A stretch of DNA of 64,000 bases from DATILL01 sp035476575 (lineage in GTDB: Bacteria; Actinomycetota; Actinomycetes; Mycobacteriales; JACQDL01), in assembly GCA_035476575.1 (NCBI GenBank), contig DATILL010000096.1, forward strand, positions 11,748-75,747. Direction: 5' to 3'. This document shows, piece after piece, positions 17,614-25,192 of this stretch (its first letter is position 1; every line of letters begins with the position of its first letter). Under the pieces are notes generated by a model that saw only the letters and a program-made list of their open reading frames with translations, did no database searches and was not told the origin of the DNA. Position numbers and translations under genes: made by a program.

Positions 17614-20017
17614 CGTTATTTCCCTTCAGCATTGTCAGCAGCCGCCGCATGACCGACAGGTCGGCATCGTCAATCCAGATCCGTTCGAGGTGGTGGAGAG
17701 CGCGGACCCGCAGCGGGGGCACGGCCCACAGGTCGAAGGCGAACCGCACTGCGGCCTCCTCCAGTTCATCCCTGCCGTCAGCGCGGACGAGCCAGAGGCG
17801 CTGCATGTCCCACGCGCGCATGGCGGTCACGGCCTCGGCGAGCGCTGCCCGCCAAAGGCGGAGGAGCTGGCGGCGGACGTCGTCGCAGCGCGCCAGGCAG
17901 AGCAGCGCCGGCCACGCGTCGTTGGGCGAGGGCGCCCGCCGATGGGCGAGGAAGATGGTGGTACGGGCGGCGTGCACCCGCAGGGACGGGTTCCCGTCGC
18001 CGGCCCATTCGTCCAGCGCATTGACCAGAATAGTCCCGACCTCGGGCTGGTAGTTCTCGGCGATTGCCTGTGCCACCGACGCAATCCTGTTGAGTTCCGG
18101 CTTGCTGGCCACGCACCGGAGACTGACCAGCATGTCGTCGAAGAAGTCGGATCCCAGGCTGGTGGCATACGCCCGCGCGGCGGCGTCGTTCATGTAGGCG
18201 CTGTGAGCGGCGGCCCAGTCCCGAAGCTGGCCGCGCACCCTCCCGACCTGTCCCGGGTCCTGCGCGGCCAGGAACTCCAGTGCCCAGGACGCGGTCTGAC
18301 GGTGGCGTTGTACGGGCGAACGCGCCCACGGCTGCAGCAGTTCGCGATATACGTACCCGTAGTCGTAGGCCGCCAGTTGCCCGGCAGCCTGCGCGGCCCG
18401 GAGCCGGACCCGCTCTCGGTGGTCACCGGCCAGTATGGCAAGCCATTGCACCAGCGGCCGGCGGATCCGGTCGTGTTTGTTCCATGCGACGTCCAGGATT
18501 GCGCCGGCCAGGCCGGGATCCACAAGCCGGGGACGCTGCTCCTCCTCGTCCTGCGGCGGGCCGGTGCCGGCGGCCACGTTCTCGCGCATCTTCGGGTCCA
18601 GTAGCACGTTCACCCCACCGTCGAAAACGGTGTCGACTCGCGGTGCCCGGTCGCCCGGGTCGGAGTCGACGAGCGCGTGCAGGATGCGGTCGGCGTCGAA
18701 GACGCTCGTGAGTGGGTGGTCGTAGAACACTGCGTAAGCGATGCGGAACGCCACCTTGCGGGTGCGCGCCCTGGCCTGCGCGGACCTCTCCTCGTCCGTG
18801 GTCGGGGGCGGCTCGTCCGGCGCGAGCACCTCGACGGCCAGCCGGCGCAGGTTCGTGGTCAGCAGCTCCAGTGCATCGGCCGGCGGTCGGCTCTGGCGGC
18901 GTAGTTCGGCGAGTCTGCGAGCCAGTTCGACAACGTCCTGCGGGGCCGGTCCGGCGCGCAGGTAGCCTGCGATGTCCTTGTCGGCGACGCATTCCGCGAT
19001 GTACGCCGTGATGGTGGCCGCAGGCAGGCCGCAGCCCTGCGGCGCACCGTCGGGATGCCGACGACCCTCGCAGCAGAGCAGGTGCGTCAGGTGCTTGCGC
19101 AGCACGGCGACTGCGTCCGGTCGCACGTGGACGAAGGTGAACTCGGCAAGCTCGTCCACGCCCTCGGGTGGGAGCGGGCCGAGGATGACAAGATACGCGC
19201 CAGCCTTGCGGGCCATCGTGCCCGCCGCCCGCAGTGTCCACTGCCGGACCGGTTCGGCGGAGTCCAGCTCGAGCACGTGCCCGTGCCCGGGCTGCAGGAC
19301 ATCCCGCTGGTTGAGGAACGCCGCGAGCCCGGCGCCCGGGTCCAGGTAGACTTCCATGATCTTGTCCGGCCCACACCTCTCGGCCAGCAGGCACAGCGCC
19401 TCCTGGAAGCGGCCGGTCCGCACGTCGCCGGCGAGATAGATCGCCTTGTGTGTGTCGAGCCGTTCGGGCCGGCCGTTCTCCGCGGGTGTATTGGCGGCGT
19501 GAAGGTCGATGGCCGTGCGCACACCGTCGGGGTCCAGCCCGCCGACCAGAGCCACATCCGGTCTTGCGCCGTGGTTGTGCACCGCGCCAATGACCTGCGC
19601 CCCGGAGCCGACCGCCATGAGTCCGGAACCACTGCGGATCGACCGGACGCGAGTCTGGTTCAGGTCGACCCCGGCGAAGCCGGCCACGCGGAAGTTCCGC
19701 CGCCATTCCTCGTAGGCCCACCGCTCGTCCGCCGGGGGGCCGCCGTTCTCGTCGTTCAGCCCCGTCGCACCCTCGTCCGCAGGCGTACCGCCATGCTGGG
19801 CGGTCGCCGCTGACCCCGACGCCGGACCGCCGGACGGGTCGTCCGCCCCAACGTCGCCCTGCGCTGCCGGCGGCCCGGGGCCGTCATGGCCCGGAGCCGA
19901 AGCGTTGGTGCCAGGTTCCGTGCCCGCTGCCGATGTACCGGTGCCACGTTCCTGGCCTGGAGCCGGGTCGCCCGCCGAGTCGACGGGGTACTGGCTGTCC
20001 TCCATCGTTGCGTCCAT
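17597..20017 (-). CDS. HEAT-like repeat protein with degenerate P-loop, unknown
   Basis: 806 residues. Residues 1-98 are low-complexity Gly/Pro/Thr/Asp. A short motif SGSGLMAVGSGAQVIGAVHN (about 128-147) is echoed at the C-terminus of the upstream SARP. Residues 190-320 look like a P-loop NTPase that has lost its GK(S/T): YLAGDVRTGRFQEALCLL is at the P-loop place, and AYLVILGPLP could be a remnant strand. Residues 330-800 are alpha-helical HEAT-like repeats with Trp/Arg-rich helices (IRRPLVQWLAILAGDHRERV). This would suit a scaffold or sensor. Start at 20017, or an internal ATG 12 nt later; it follows the SARP stop by 4 nt. Confidence 0.7.
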   Translation of the reverse strand: MDATMEDSQYPVDSAGDPAPGQERGTGTSAAGTEPGTNASAPGHDGPGPPAAQGDVGADDPSGGPASGSAATAQHGGTPADEGATGLNDENGGPPADERWAYEEWRRNFRVAGFAGVDLNQTRVRSIRSGSGLMAVGSGAQVIGAVHNHGARPDVALVGGLDPDGVRTAIDLHAANTPAENGRPERLDTHKAIYLAGDVRTGRFQEALCLLAERCGPDKIMEVYLDPGAGLAAFLNQRDVLQPGHGHVLELDSAEPVRQWTLRAAGTMARKAGAYLVILGPLPPEGVDELAEFTFVHVRPDAVAVLRKHLTHLLCCEGRRHPDGAPQGCGLPAATITAYIAECVADKDIAGYLRAGPAPQDVVELARRLAELRRQSRPPADALELLTTNLRRLAVEVLAPDEPPPTTDEERSAQARARTRKVAFRIAYAVFYDHPLTSVFDADRILHALVDSDPGDRAPRVDTVFDGGVNVLLDPKMRENVAAGTGPPQDEEEQRPRLVDPGLAGAILDVAWNKHDRIRRPLVQWLAILAGDHRERVRLRAAQAAGQLAAYDYGYVYRELLQPWARSPVQRHRQTASWALEFLAAQDPGQVGRVRGQLRDWAAAHSAYMNDAAARAYATSLGSDFFDDMLVSLRCVASKPELNRIASVAQAIAENYQPEVGTILVNALDEWAGDGNPSLRVHAARTTIFLAHRRAPSPNDAWPALLCLARCDDVRRQLLRLWRAALAEAVTAMRAWDMQRLWLVRADGRDELEEAAVRFAFDLWAVPPLRVRALHHLERIWIDDADLSVMRRLLTMLKGNNDDHAK

Positions 20018-20021
20018 TCGC

Positions 20022-21056
20022 TTAGAACCAGTTGGTGCACGCGCCGCTACCGATCGCCATCGGACCTGAGCCGCCGACGACCTTCCGGACCTTGGTCACG
20101 TTCCGGCTCGTGGGCTGTAGTGGCCAGGGTGGTGCCGCGGTCTCCGAACCGGCTCCGGGGTCCGTGTCCGCGCCGGACGTACCGGCACGGTCGGCATGCG
20201 GGGTCGCAGTATCCGAGGGTTGCTCGGTGTCGGGCAGGTCGAGACCTGGGTCCTGATTCAGAATTCGCTGGTGCAGCTGCTGGAGGCGGTTGCTCGGCTC
20301 AGCGCCGAACTCCTTGATCAGCTCCTCCCGGAGCCGGCGATACTCGGCGAGCGCGTCCGCCTGCTGGCGGCTGTGGTAGAGCGCGATCATGAATATCTCG
20401 GCGGCGCGTTCCTCGTGCGGATAGGCTGCGACCACTTCGCCGAGCGTCGGCAGCAGCAACTTGTGCTCGCCGAGCCGGAGCCCGACCTCGAGCCGGCCGA
20501 ACAGCGCCGCCTGGTATGCGGTCAGCAGGCTCCTCCGCATGTCTTCCGCCCGGCGGCCCGGCAGCCCGGCGAGTGGTTCATCTGGCTGCAACAGGTCGGT
20601 GCCACTCCGTTGCGCGACCGCCTCCTCGTACTGCTCGGCAGCCCGTCGGAGATCCTCCTGCCGGTTCGCCTCCTGAGCGTCGCGCAGCCGGGCACGGAGC
20701 CGGAGCGCATCGACCCGGTCAGGCGATACGGCCGCCATGTACATGCCGCCTCGTTGCCGGACCACGGTCCGGCCGATGCCGGGGTTGGCCGCGTCCAGCG
20801 CGTCGCGCAGGTTGCGGATCAGGTCGTAGATCCGCTCACGCGCGTTCTCTGGCGCCTCGTCCCAGATCCGCGCGATCAGCCGGTCGGACGGCACCCACTT
20901 CCCGGCCTCCAAGAACAGCGACGCCGCGAGCAACTGCTGTTGCCGACCGAGGCCGACCGGCCGGTGACCGACGGTCACGGTCACCGGCCCCAGGAGCGTG
21001 ACCTCGATCCTATGGCTGGACACGACCGCGTGGTCGCCTTCGTCAGAACTCGTCAT
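20022..21056 (-). CDS. SARP-type regulator (OmpR-like HTH + BTAD)
   Basis: 344 residues. N-terminal winged helix as in Streptomyces antibiotic regulatory proteins: RIEVTLLGPVTVTVGHRPV, then RLIARIWDEAPENARERIYDLIRNLRDAL (given in part). The bacterial transcriptional activation domain, residues about 120-260, ends EYRRLREELIKEFGAEPSNRLQQLH, typical of BTAD. An unusual tail, TKVRKVVGGSGPMAIGSGAC, repeats a motif of the next protein. ATG at 21056 has GGAG 8 nt upstream. First gene of the six-gene unit and probably its activator; its promoter lies in the 190-bp gap to the divergent DUF397 gene. Confidence 0.85.
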   Translation of the reverse strand: MTSSDEGDHAVVSSHRIEVTLLGPVTVTVGHRPVGLGRQQQLLAASLFLEAGKWVPSDRLIARIWDEAPENARERIYDLIRNLRDALDAANPGIGRTVVRQRGGMYMAAVSPDRVDALRLRARLRDAQEANRQEDLRRAAEQYEEAVAQRSGTDLLQPDEPLAGLPGRRAEDMRRSLLTAYQAALFGRLEVGLRLGEHKLLLPTLGEVVAAYPHEERAAEIFMIALYHSRQQADALAEYRRLREELIKEFGAEPSNRLQQLHQRILNQDPGLDLPDTEQPSDTATPHADRAGTSGADTDPGAGSETAAPPWPLQPTSRNVTKVRKVVGGSGPMAIGSGACTNWF

Positions 21057-21245
21057 TCGCAGACTCCGTAATGATCGGTGATTGGTGTGCCCGACCGCTT
21101 CCCAGCGCACACCCAGGAACTACCCAGGCAGTCCGGTGGTTCGTCGGCTGGAACCCAGCGACAGCCGGCATGAATACCCAGCGGCATGGTGCACGGTATT
21201 CCTTGTCGGCGGAAGGGCCGGCAGCCTACAAGAAAGGGAGACGAC

Positions 21246-21494
21246 ATGTCCGACAACAAGATCTGGCTGCACCCGGACAAGGTGGAGTGGCAGAAGTCGA
21301 CGTACAGCAACGGGCCTGCTGGCTGCGTCGAAGTGGCCGATCTCGGCTTCGCGATGCGGGACTCGAAGGATCCTGACGGCCCCAACCTCCACTTCACCCG
21401 TGAGGAGATGGAGGCGCACGAACTCGGCATCGCCGCGGGTGAGTTTCTCCGGCGCTCGGAGCGCACAGAGCGCCCGGACGGCGCTATCGGCTGA
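21246..21494 (+). CDS. DUF397 (Scr2-like) small protein
   Basis: 82 residues. WQKSTYSNGPAGCVEVADLG followed by MRDSKDPDGPNLHFTREEM is the DUF397 consensus. These proteins pair with XRE/DUF5753 regulators of the Scr1 type, a toxin-antitoxin-like or signalling couple common in streptomycetes and relatives. AAAGGGAG lies 9 nt before ATG 21246. The partner is convergent on the other strand here rather than in an operon. It ends before a strong hairpin. Confidence 0.9.
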   Translation: MSDNKIWLHPDKVEWQKSTYSNGPAGCVEVADLGFAMRDSKDPDGPNLHFTREEMEAHELGIAAGEFLRRSERTERPDGAIG

Positions 21495-21517
21495 CTCGGC
21501 AACCGCAGGTCTCCGAT

Positions 21518-21551
21518 CGGTGTGGCGGGGCCAGTCGGCCCCGCCACACCG
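21518..21551. terminator. Bidirectional hairpin between DUF397 and Scr1 genes
   Basis: Perfect 15-bp stem: arms 21518-21532 (CGGTGTGGCGGGGCC) and 21537-21551 with a 4-nt AGTC loop, between two convergent stops. Confidence 0.8.
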
Positions 21552-21596
21552 GCGTCAACGGGCCTGCCCGGCCCGCTACGCACCCCTAACGGCACG

Positions 21597-22469
21597 TCAA
21601 TCGGCATATTCGCTACTGGCGTCACGGATGTTTTCAAGCAGTTGCCGAGCTTCGTGGCCGAAGACCGCCATCCGGCTGAGCCCAGACCACGCCTGCTCGT
21701 ACTCGGCGACATGTCCCGGGTCGGCGACGACCAGGTTCGCGTGCATGGTCTCGATCGTGACGATCACCTCACTATCCTGATCACGAAGAATGTCGAACCC
21801 CGGCGTAATGACCATGCTGGCCTCGATGTCAGACGGGATGAAACCGATCGAGACGTTGCTCAGCGTCGCCAGCGAGGCGATCCGGTCAAGTTGAGCACGC
21901 AGTATCCGCGGCGGCCCCGGCCGCCACCGAAGCGCCGCCTCGGTGATGAGAAATGCAAACTGCCGGTCCTCCTCATACAATGCTAGCTGCCGGTCGATGC
22001 GGCCAGCGACCGCCCTCGCCAGGTCGCCTTCGTCGTACGGCAGATGAAAAAACCCGAATACCCGCCGGGCGTATTCGGCGGTCTGCAACAGGCCAGGAAC
22101 CAGGAAGGGTTGGAACACCCGCACCGTCCGGGCCGCCGCCTCGTGCTCCTGGATCTGGCTCTGCAGCCCGGCGCGATCCGGCACCACCGCCCGCCAGGCC
22201 TGCACCTCTGCGAACGCCGACTCGGTCAGCGCGGTGAGCCTGGCCCGTGTCTCGGCCGACGCCCCGATCGCATCCACCCAGGCCGCCACCTGCGGCACCG
22301 ACGGCATCGCGGCGCCGGACTCGATGCGGGAGACCTTCGACTGGCTGATGCCGATCCGCTCCGCCAACCCGCGGCCAGAGACGCCGGCGGCCTCCCGCAG
22401 ACGGCGCAGCTCAGCCGCGAGCTGCCGTCGCTTGATGCGAGGCTCGCGCGGCTCACCGACCAGCGCCAC
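21597..22469 (-). CDS. XRE-family regulator with DUF5753 (Scr1-like)
   Basis: 290 residues. The N-terminal helix-turn-helix is RRLREAAGVSGRGLAERIGI then SQSKVSRIESG. The DUF5753 domain follows, with the typical FQPFLVPGLLQTAEYARRVF and FDILRDQDSEVIVTIETMHAN-type stretches. GTG at 22469 is chosen because GGAGG lies 7 nt upstream; the frame is open to 22538. Partner of the DUF397 protein. A palindrome CTTGAT-TCGC-ATCAAG 55 nt upstream may be its operator. Confidence 0.88.
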   Translation of the reverse strand: MALVGEPREPRIKRRQLAAELRRLREAAGVSGRGLAERIGISQSKVSRIESGAAMPSVPQVAAWVDAIGASAETRARLTALTESAFAEVQAWRAVVPDRAGLQSQIQEHEAAARTVRVFQPFLVPGLLQTAEYARRVFGFFHLPYDEGDLARAVAGRIDRQLALYEEDRQFAFLITEAALRWRPGPPRILRAQLDRIASLATLSNVSIGFIPSDIEASMVITPGFDILRDQDSEVIVTIETMHANLVVADPGHVAEYEQAWSGLSRMAVFGHEARQLLENIRDASSEYAD

Positions 22470-22523
22470 GAGCGACCTCCGCGAGACCTGTCGCCGACAC
22501 GCCCGATCTCTGAATAGATTTAC

Positions 22524-22539
22524 CTTGATTCGCATCAAG
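22524..22539. promoter_or_regulatory. Palindrome upstream of Scr1-like gene
   Basis: CTTGAT-TCGC-ATCAAG dyad in an AT-rich stretch; candidate operator for the XRE regulator. Confidence 0.45.
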
Positions 22540-22795
22540 CAAAATAATGACTACGCAGGATGCACCTGTCAAGAGCCCAGAGGCCTTCTTCGTACCCTCG
22601 ATCGAGGGGCTTTCGATCACGTCTGTAACGATACGTGAAAATTTGATCCATCTCAAGTACATCTGAAGCAGATAAATTCATCATGCATCGGTTCGTTCGC
22701 TGACCCGGGACTCCGCAGCCGGCATCTAAGAGCTGGGCGGCTACTCCTGACCTGCCGTAGTCGAGGTCGGCCAGTGCTAGCTGGCCGTCGCTGGC
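22540..22795. other. Intergenic, AT-richer, no gene seen
   Basis: Gap between the Scr1-like gene and the IS remnant. Lower GC than its surroundings (AAAATTTGATCC, CAGATAAATTCATC). I see no ORF with convincing codon use; it may hold the Scr1 promoter and decayed IS flank. Confidence 0.5.
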
Positions 22796-23325
22796 TCAAT
22801 CGGCGATGCGGGCTAGCAGGCCATGGCCGGCGCAGGCGGCGCTGATGTCGTGCTCGCGACCGGGTCGCACCTGGCAGGTCCACAACGGCCACCCTCCGGG
22901 GCCGAGACGAGCTGGATGTTCTCGCCGTGATGGTGGTGCTTGCCGCTGCACCACAGGTCCACGCCGGGGATGGGGCCGGGCGTGGAGATCCGGTCGGTGT
23001 GGATGAGGGTGCCGTCGACGATCATGTGCGCATGTCCGGCGGCCTTGGCTGCGAGCAACACGCCGAGCAGACCTGGCCGGCGTGTTGCTCGTATTGCGAT
23101 GCCGTCGTCCCGGTAGGCGGTGTAGGTCGCGATGGCGTTGTCCCGGGCACAGAGCCCGCATCCGGACGTCGCCGAGGAGCCAGCGCAGCACCAGCATCTG
23201 CTTGTCGGTGCCCAGCCCGCGCCGCATCGTGCAGGCACCCTGCCGTACCCGCTCGGCCCGGGCAACGCGGACAGGAAGACGCTGTCCTCGGATGCCTCCA
23301 GGACAGCGGTGTATGTGACACTCAT
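22796..23325 (-). pseudogene. IS5/HARBI1-type transposase remnant
   Basis: Frame 1 from ATG 23325 gives MSVTYTAVLEASEDSVFLSA. After a shift, LRWLLGDVRMRALC appears, then in frame 1 IATYTAYRDDGIAIRATRRP, IVDGTLIHTDRI and VDLWCSGKHHHHGENIQL. The end PLWTCQVRPGREHDISAACA lies in another frame up to the stop at 22796. DGTLIxTD, DLWxSGKHHxHGxNIQ and PGxxHDI are the DDE-transposase blocks of actinobacterial IS5-like elements. At least two or three frameshifts and loss of the C-terminal part make it inactive. Terminal inverted repeats were not identified. Confidence 0.8.
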
Positions 23326-23437
23326 GGTCGCGCGGGCCTGTGATGTTGATCTTGTGAGGAGACCACATCCTGCGGTGTTGAGGCCGCCGCCGCCCGGCCT
23401 ACACCCGAGGAGTACTACCTCTGAAGAGGAGTTGCAA

Positions 23438-23827
23438 TCATTTAGCTCCAACAACTCGATGATCGTCGGGGGCCGGGTCGACGCCTTGGGCGGTCAGGCG
23501 CGGGGCTCCGGTGGACGCCCGCAGCAACGCGACGATCTCGGCGACCGAGTCCAGAACTCCGACCGCGACCCGGATGACAAGGTCGTAGGCGGCGTCGTTG
23601 ATCAGGGTCAGACGCCGGCCGTTCATGCCATAGAACGCGATGAGCGCGGCCAGACCGAGCCGCTTGTTGCCGTCGACGAGGGCGTGGTTGCGGGTCAGCG
23701 AGTGGAGGAGCGCGGCTGCCTTCTCATGAGGGTCGGGTACGCGTCCTGGCCGGACGGTGGCCTGGGGCCGGGCGAGGGCGGCCGCGAGCAGGCCGTGATC
23801 ACGGATCCGCGCGTCGGGGCCGAGCAC
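23438..23827 (-). pseudogene. Fic/Doc-type toxin, N-terminally truncated
   Basis: Death-on-curing family: HALVDGNKRLG matches the Fic/Doc HxFxDGNKR core, and GLLAAALARPQATV and HEKAAALLHSL are family blocks. From the first in-frame start (GTG 23827) 129 residues remain; the usual first 20 or so residues are missing. A 10-residue piece (RPGRVPDP) reads better in the next frame as GQDAYPTL, showing compensating indels. The upstream antitoxin frame runs into this gene, suggesting a small deletion fused the two. Probably inactive or altered. Confidence 0.75.
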
Positions 23828-24027
23828 GCCGTTCGGCGACGTGGGGCCTCGGCGTAGCGGGGCAGATCTTCGTCAAGGACCCGATCGAGCAAGTCTGCAC
23901 GGCTGTGGTTCTCGACGTGCTCGCGGATGGCCTGGCGGGCGACATCCTGCATGGACCTCTGCTCCAGGTCGGCCCGGCGGCGCAGCGCGCCCGCCTCGTC
24001 GTCGGTGAGTCGCAGGGTCATGGCCAT
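23695..24027 (-). pseudogene. Ribbon-helix-helix antitoxin fused out of frame to doc
   Basis: The first 65 residues are a normal antitoxin of the Doc-partner type: MAMTLRLTDDEAGALRRRAD, then RSMQDVARQAIREHVE and SRADLLDRVLDEDLPRYAEA. After YAEA the frame continues into the toxin sequence in the wrong frame for 45 residues (stop at 23695). DNA binding may persist, but the toxin-neutralising C-terminus is changed. The start at 24027 is followed by a second ATG two codons later. Confidence 0.65.
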
Positions 24028-24105
24028 GGGTACGACGATACCTTCGGTGCTACCGGCAAGGGACTGGCTGCGTCCACGCCACCGTCCGGCAAGGAGGATG
24101 CCGCT

Positions 24106-24669
24106 ATGCCGACCCACGTCGCGTTGCTGCGGGGCATCAACGTCGGCGGCCGGAACAAGGTGGCGATGGCGGACCTGCGCAGGGTCGTGGCGTCGCTCGG
24201 GCACACCGACGTCGCGACCTACATCCAGAGCGGCAACGTCGTCTTCACCGCGGCGGAGACGGACCCGGACGCGCTGGCGGCGGCCCTGGAGCGGGCCATC
24301 GCCAACGCCCTCGGCGTGCGGCCCCGCGTCGTGGTGCTGTCCCGAGCCGAGCTGGCCCAGGCGGTGGCCGACAACCCGTACGCCGATGAGCCGGACCCGA
24401 AGGCCGTGCACGCGATCTTCCTGCCCGCGCGGCCACCGTCCGACCTGGTGGACGGCGTCGCCGCAGTCCAGCGGCAGGCCGCGCAGAAGGGCGGCCGAGA
24501 CACGGCTCAGGTCGTGGGCCGCACCCTCTACCTGCACACCCCCGACGGCTACGGGCGCAGCGAGCTCGCGGCGCTGCTGTCCCGCGGCCGCGGCGGGACG
24601 TCGGCCGCCGCGGCCGGTACGGCGCGCAACTGGGCGACCGTCACCACACTGCTCGCCCTATGCGACTGA
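24106..24669 (+). CDS. DUF1697 protein
   Basis: 187 residues. THVALLRGINVGGRNKVAMADLR and YIQSGNVVF, then LHTPDGYGRSEL and ARNWATVTTLL, are the full set of DUF1697 signatures. The biochemical function of this widespread family is not known to me. ATG 24106 has AAGGAGG 8 nt upstream. It is divergent from the decayed toxin-antitoxin pair and looks intact. Confidence 0.9.
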   Translation: MPTHVALLRGINVGGRNKVAMADLRRVVASLGHTDVATYIQSGNVVFTAAETDPDALAAALERAIANALGVRPRVVVLSRAELAQAVADNPYADEPDPKAVHAIFLPARPPSDLVDGVAAVQRQAAQKGGRDTAQVVGRTLYLHTPDGYGRSELAALLSRGRGGTSAAAAGTARNWATVTTLLALCD

Positions 24670-25192
24670 ATGTCGGGTCGCCCGGGGGGTCTCACCTCGG
24701 AGCGATCCGACCAGAGTTATCGGATGCCCCGAGTGGTGTCGCGTGCGTGTCAAGGCCGTTGTGCAGCGGATGGCGTGGGTGCTGTTGCTCGGGGTTTTGC
24801 TGCCGCCAGTCGCCGTGCGGTGACTGGCTTGCCACCGGGACTATCCTGGGCGTTCACCGCTTTACTCACGACGGCCTCAAGTGGTCAGTGCATCACCCGG
24901 CTTGACCTGGAGCGAGGGCTCGTACGCTCGTTCGTGAATCGGGCAGGTCGTACCTGCCCCTGATCAGGCCAGATGTGAGGTGTAGATACCCAGGCTGCCG
25001 ACGATCCGAGTAATCGCAGGTCGTACTTGCCCCTGATCAGGCCCGATGTGAGCCCTCGCGAGGGTCCCAGGCCAAGCCGGGTGCTGCCCGATGCGCTGAC
25101 CGCTTGAAACCACCCACCGAATTTTCTCAAGTTTTTCCGGACGCCCGGCTTTTTGCGCCGGTTCTGTCAGTGGCTCGGTTTATCCTTCTCCT
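24670..25192. other. Intergenic region with long direct repeat, no gene seen
   Basis: No reading frame here has convincing codon use. It holds two imperfect copies of a 36-bp repeat (listed separately) just upstream of the DUF222-HNH gene, and a GGGCAGGT-CGT-ACCTGCCC hairpin at 24941-24959. Confidence 0.6.
24944..25052. repeat. 36-bp direct repeat, two copies
   Basis: Copies at 24944-24979 and 25017-25052 begin CAGGTCGTAC(C/T)TGCCCCTG and end TCAGGCC(A/C)GATGTGAG; 34 of 36 bases match, 73 bp apart. The first copy forms a perfect hairpin. Confidence 0.85.

Noticed and set aside
24660..24905. Small Cys-rich frame after the DUF1697 gene
   Set aside because: Codon use is not gene-like and no ribosome site is present; overlaps repeat-bearing intergenic DNA.
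24944..25052. CRISPR-like array
   Set aside because: Only two repeat copies, imperfect, with no further spaced units and no cas genes in the window.
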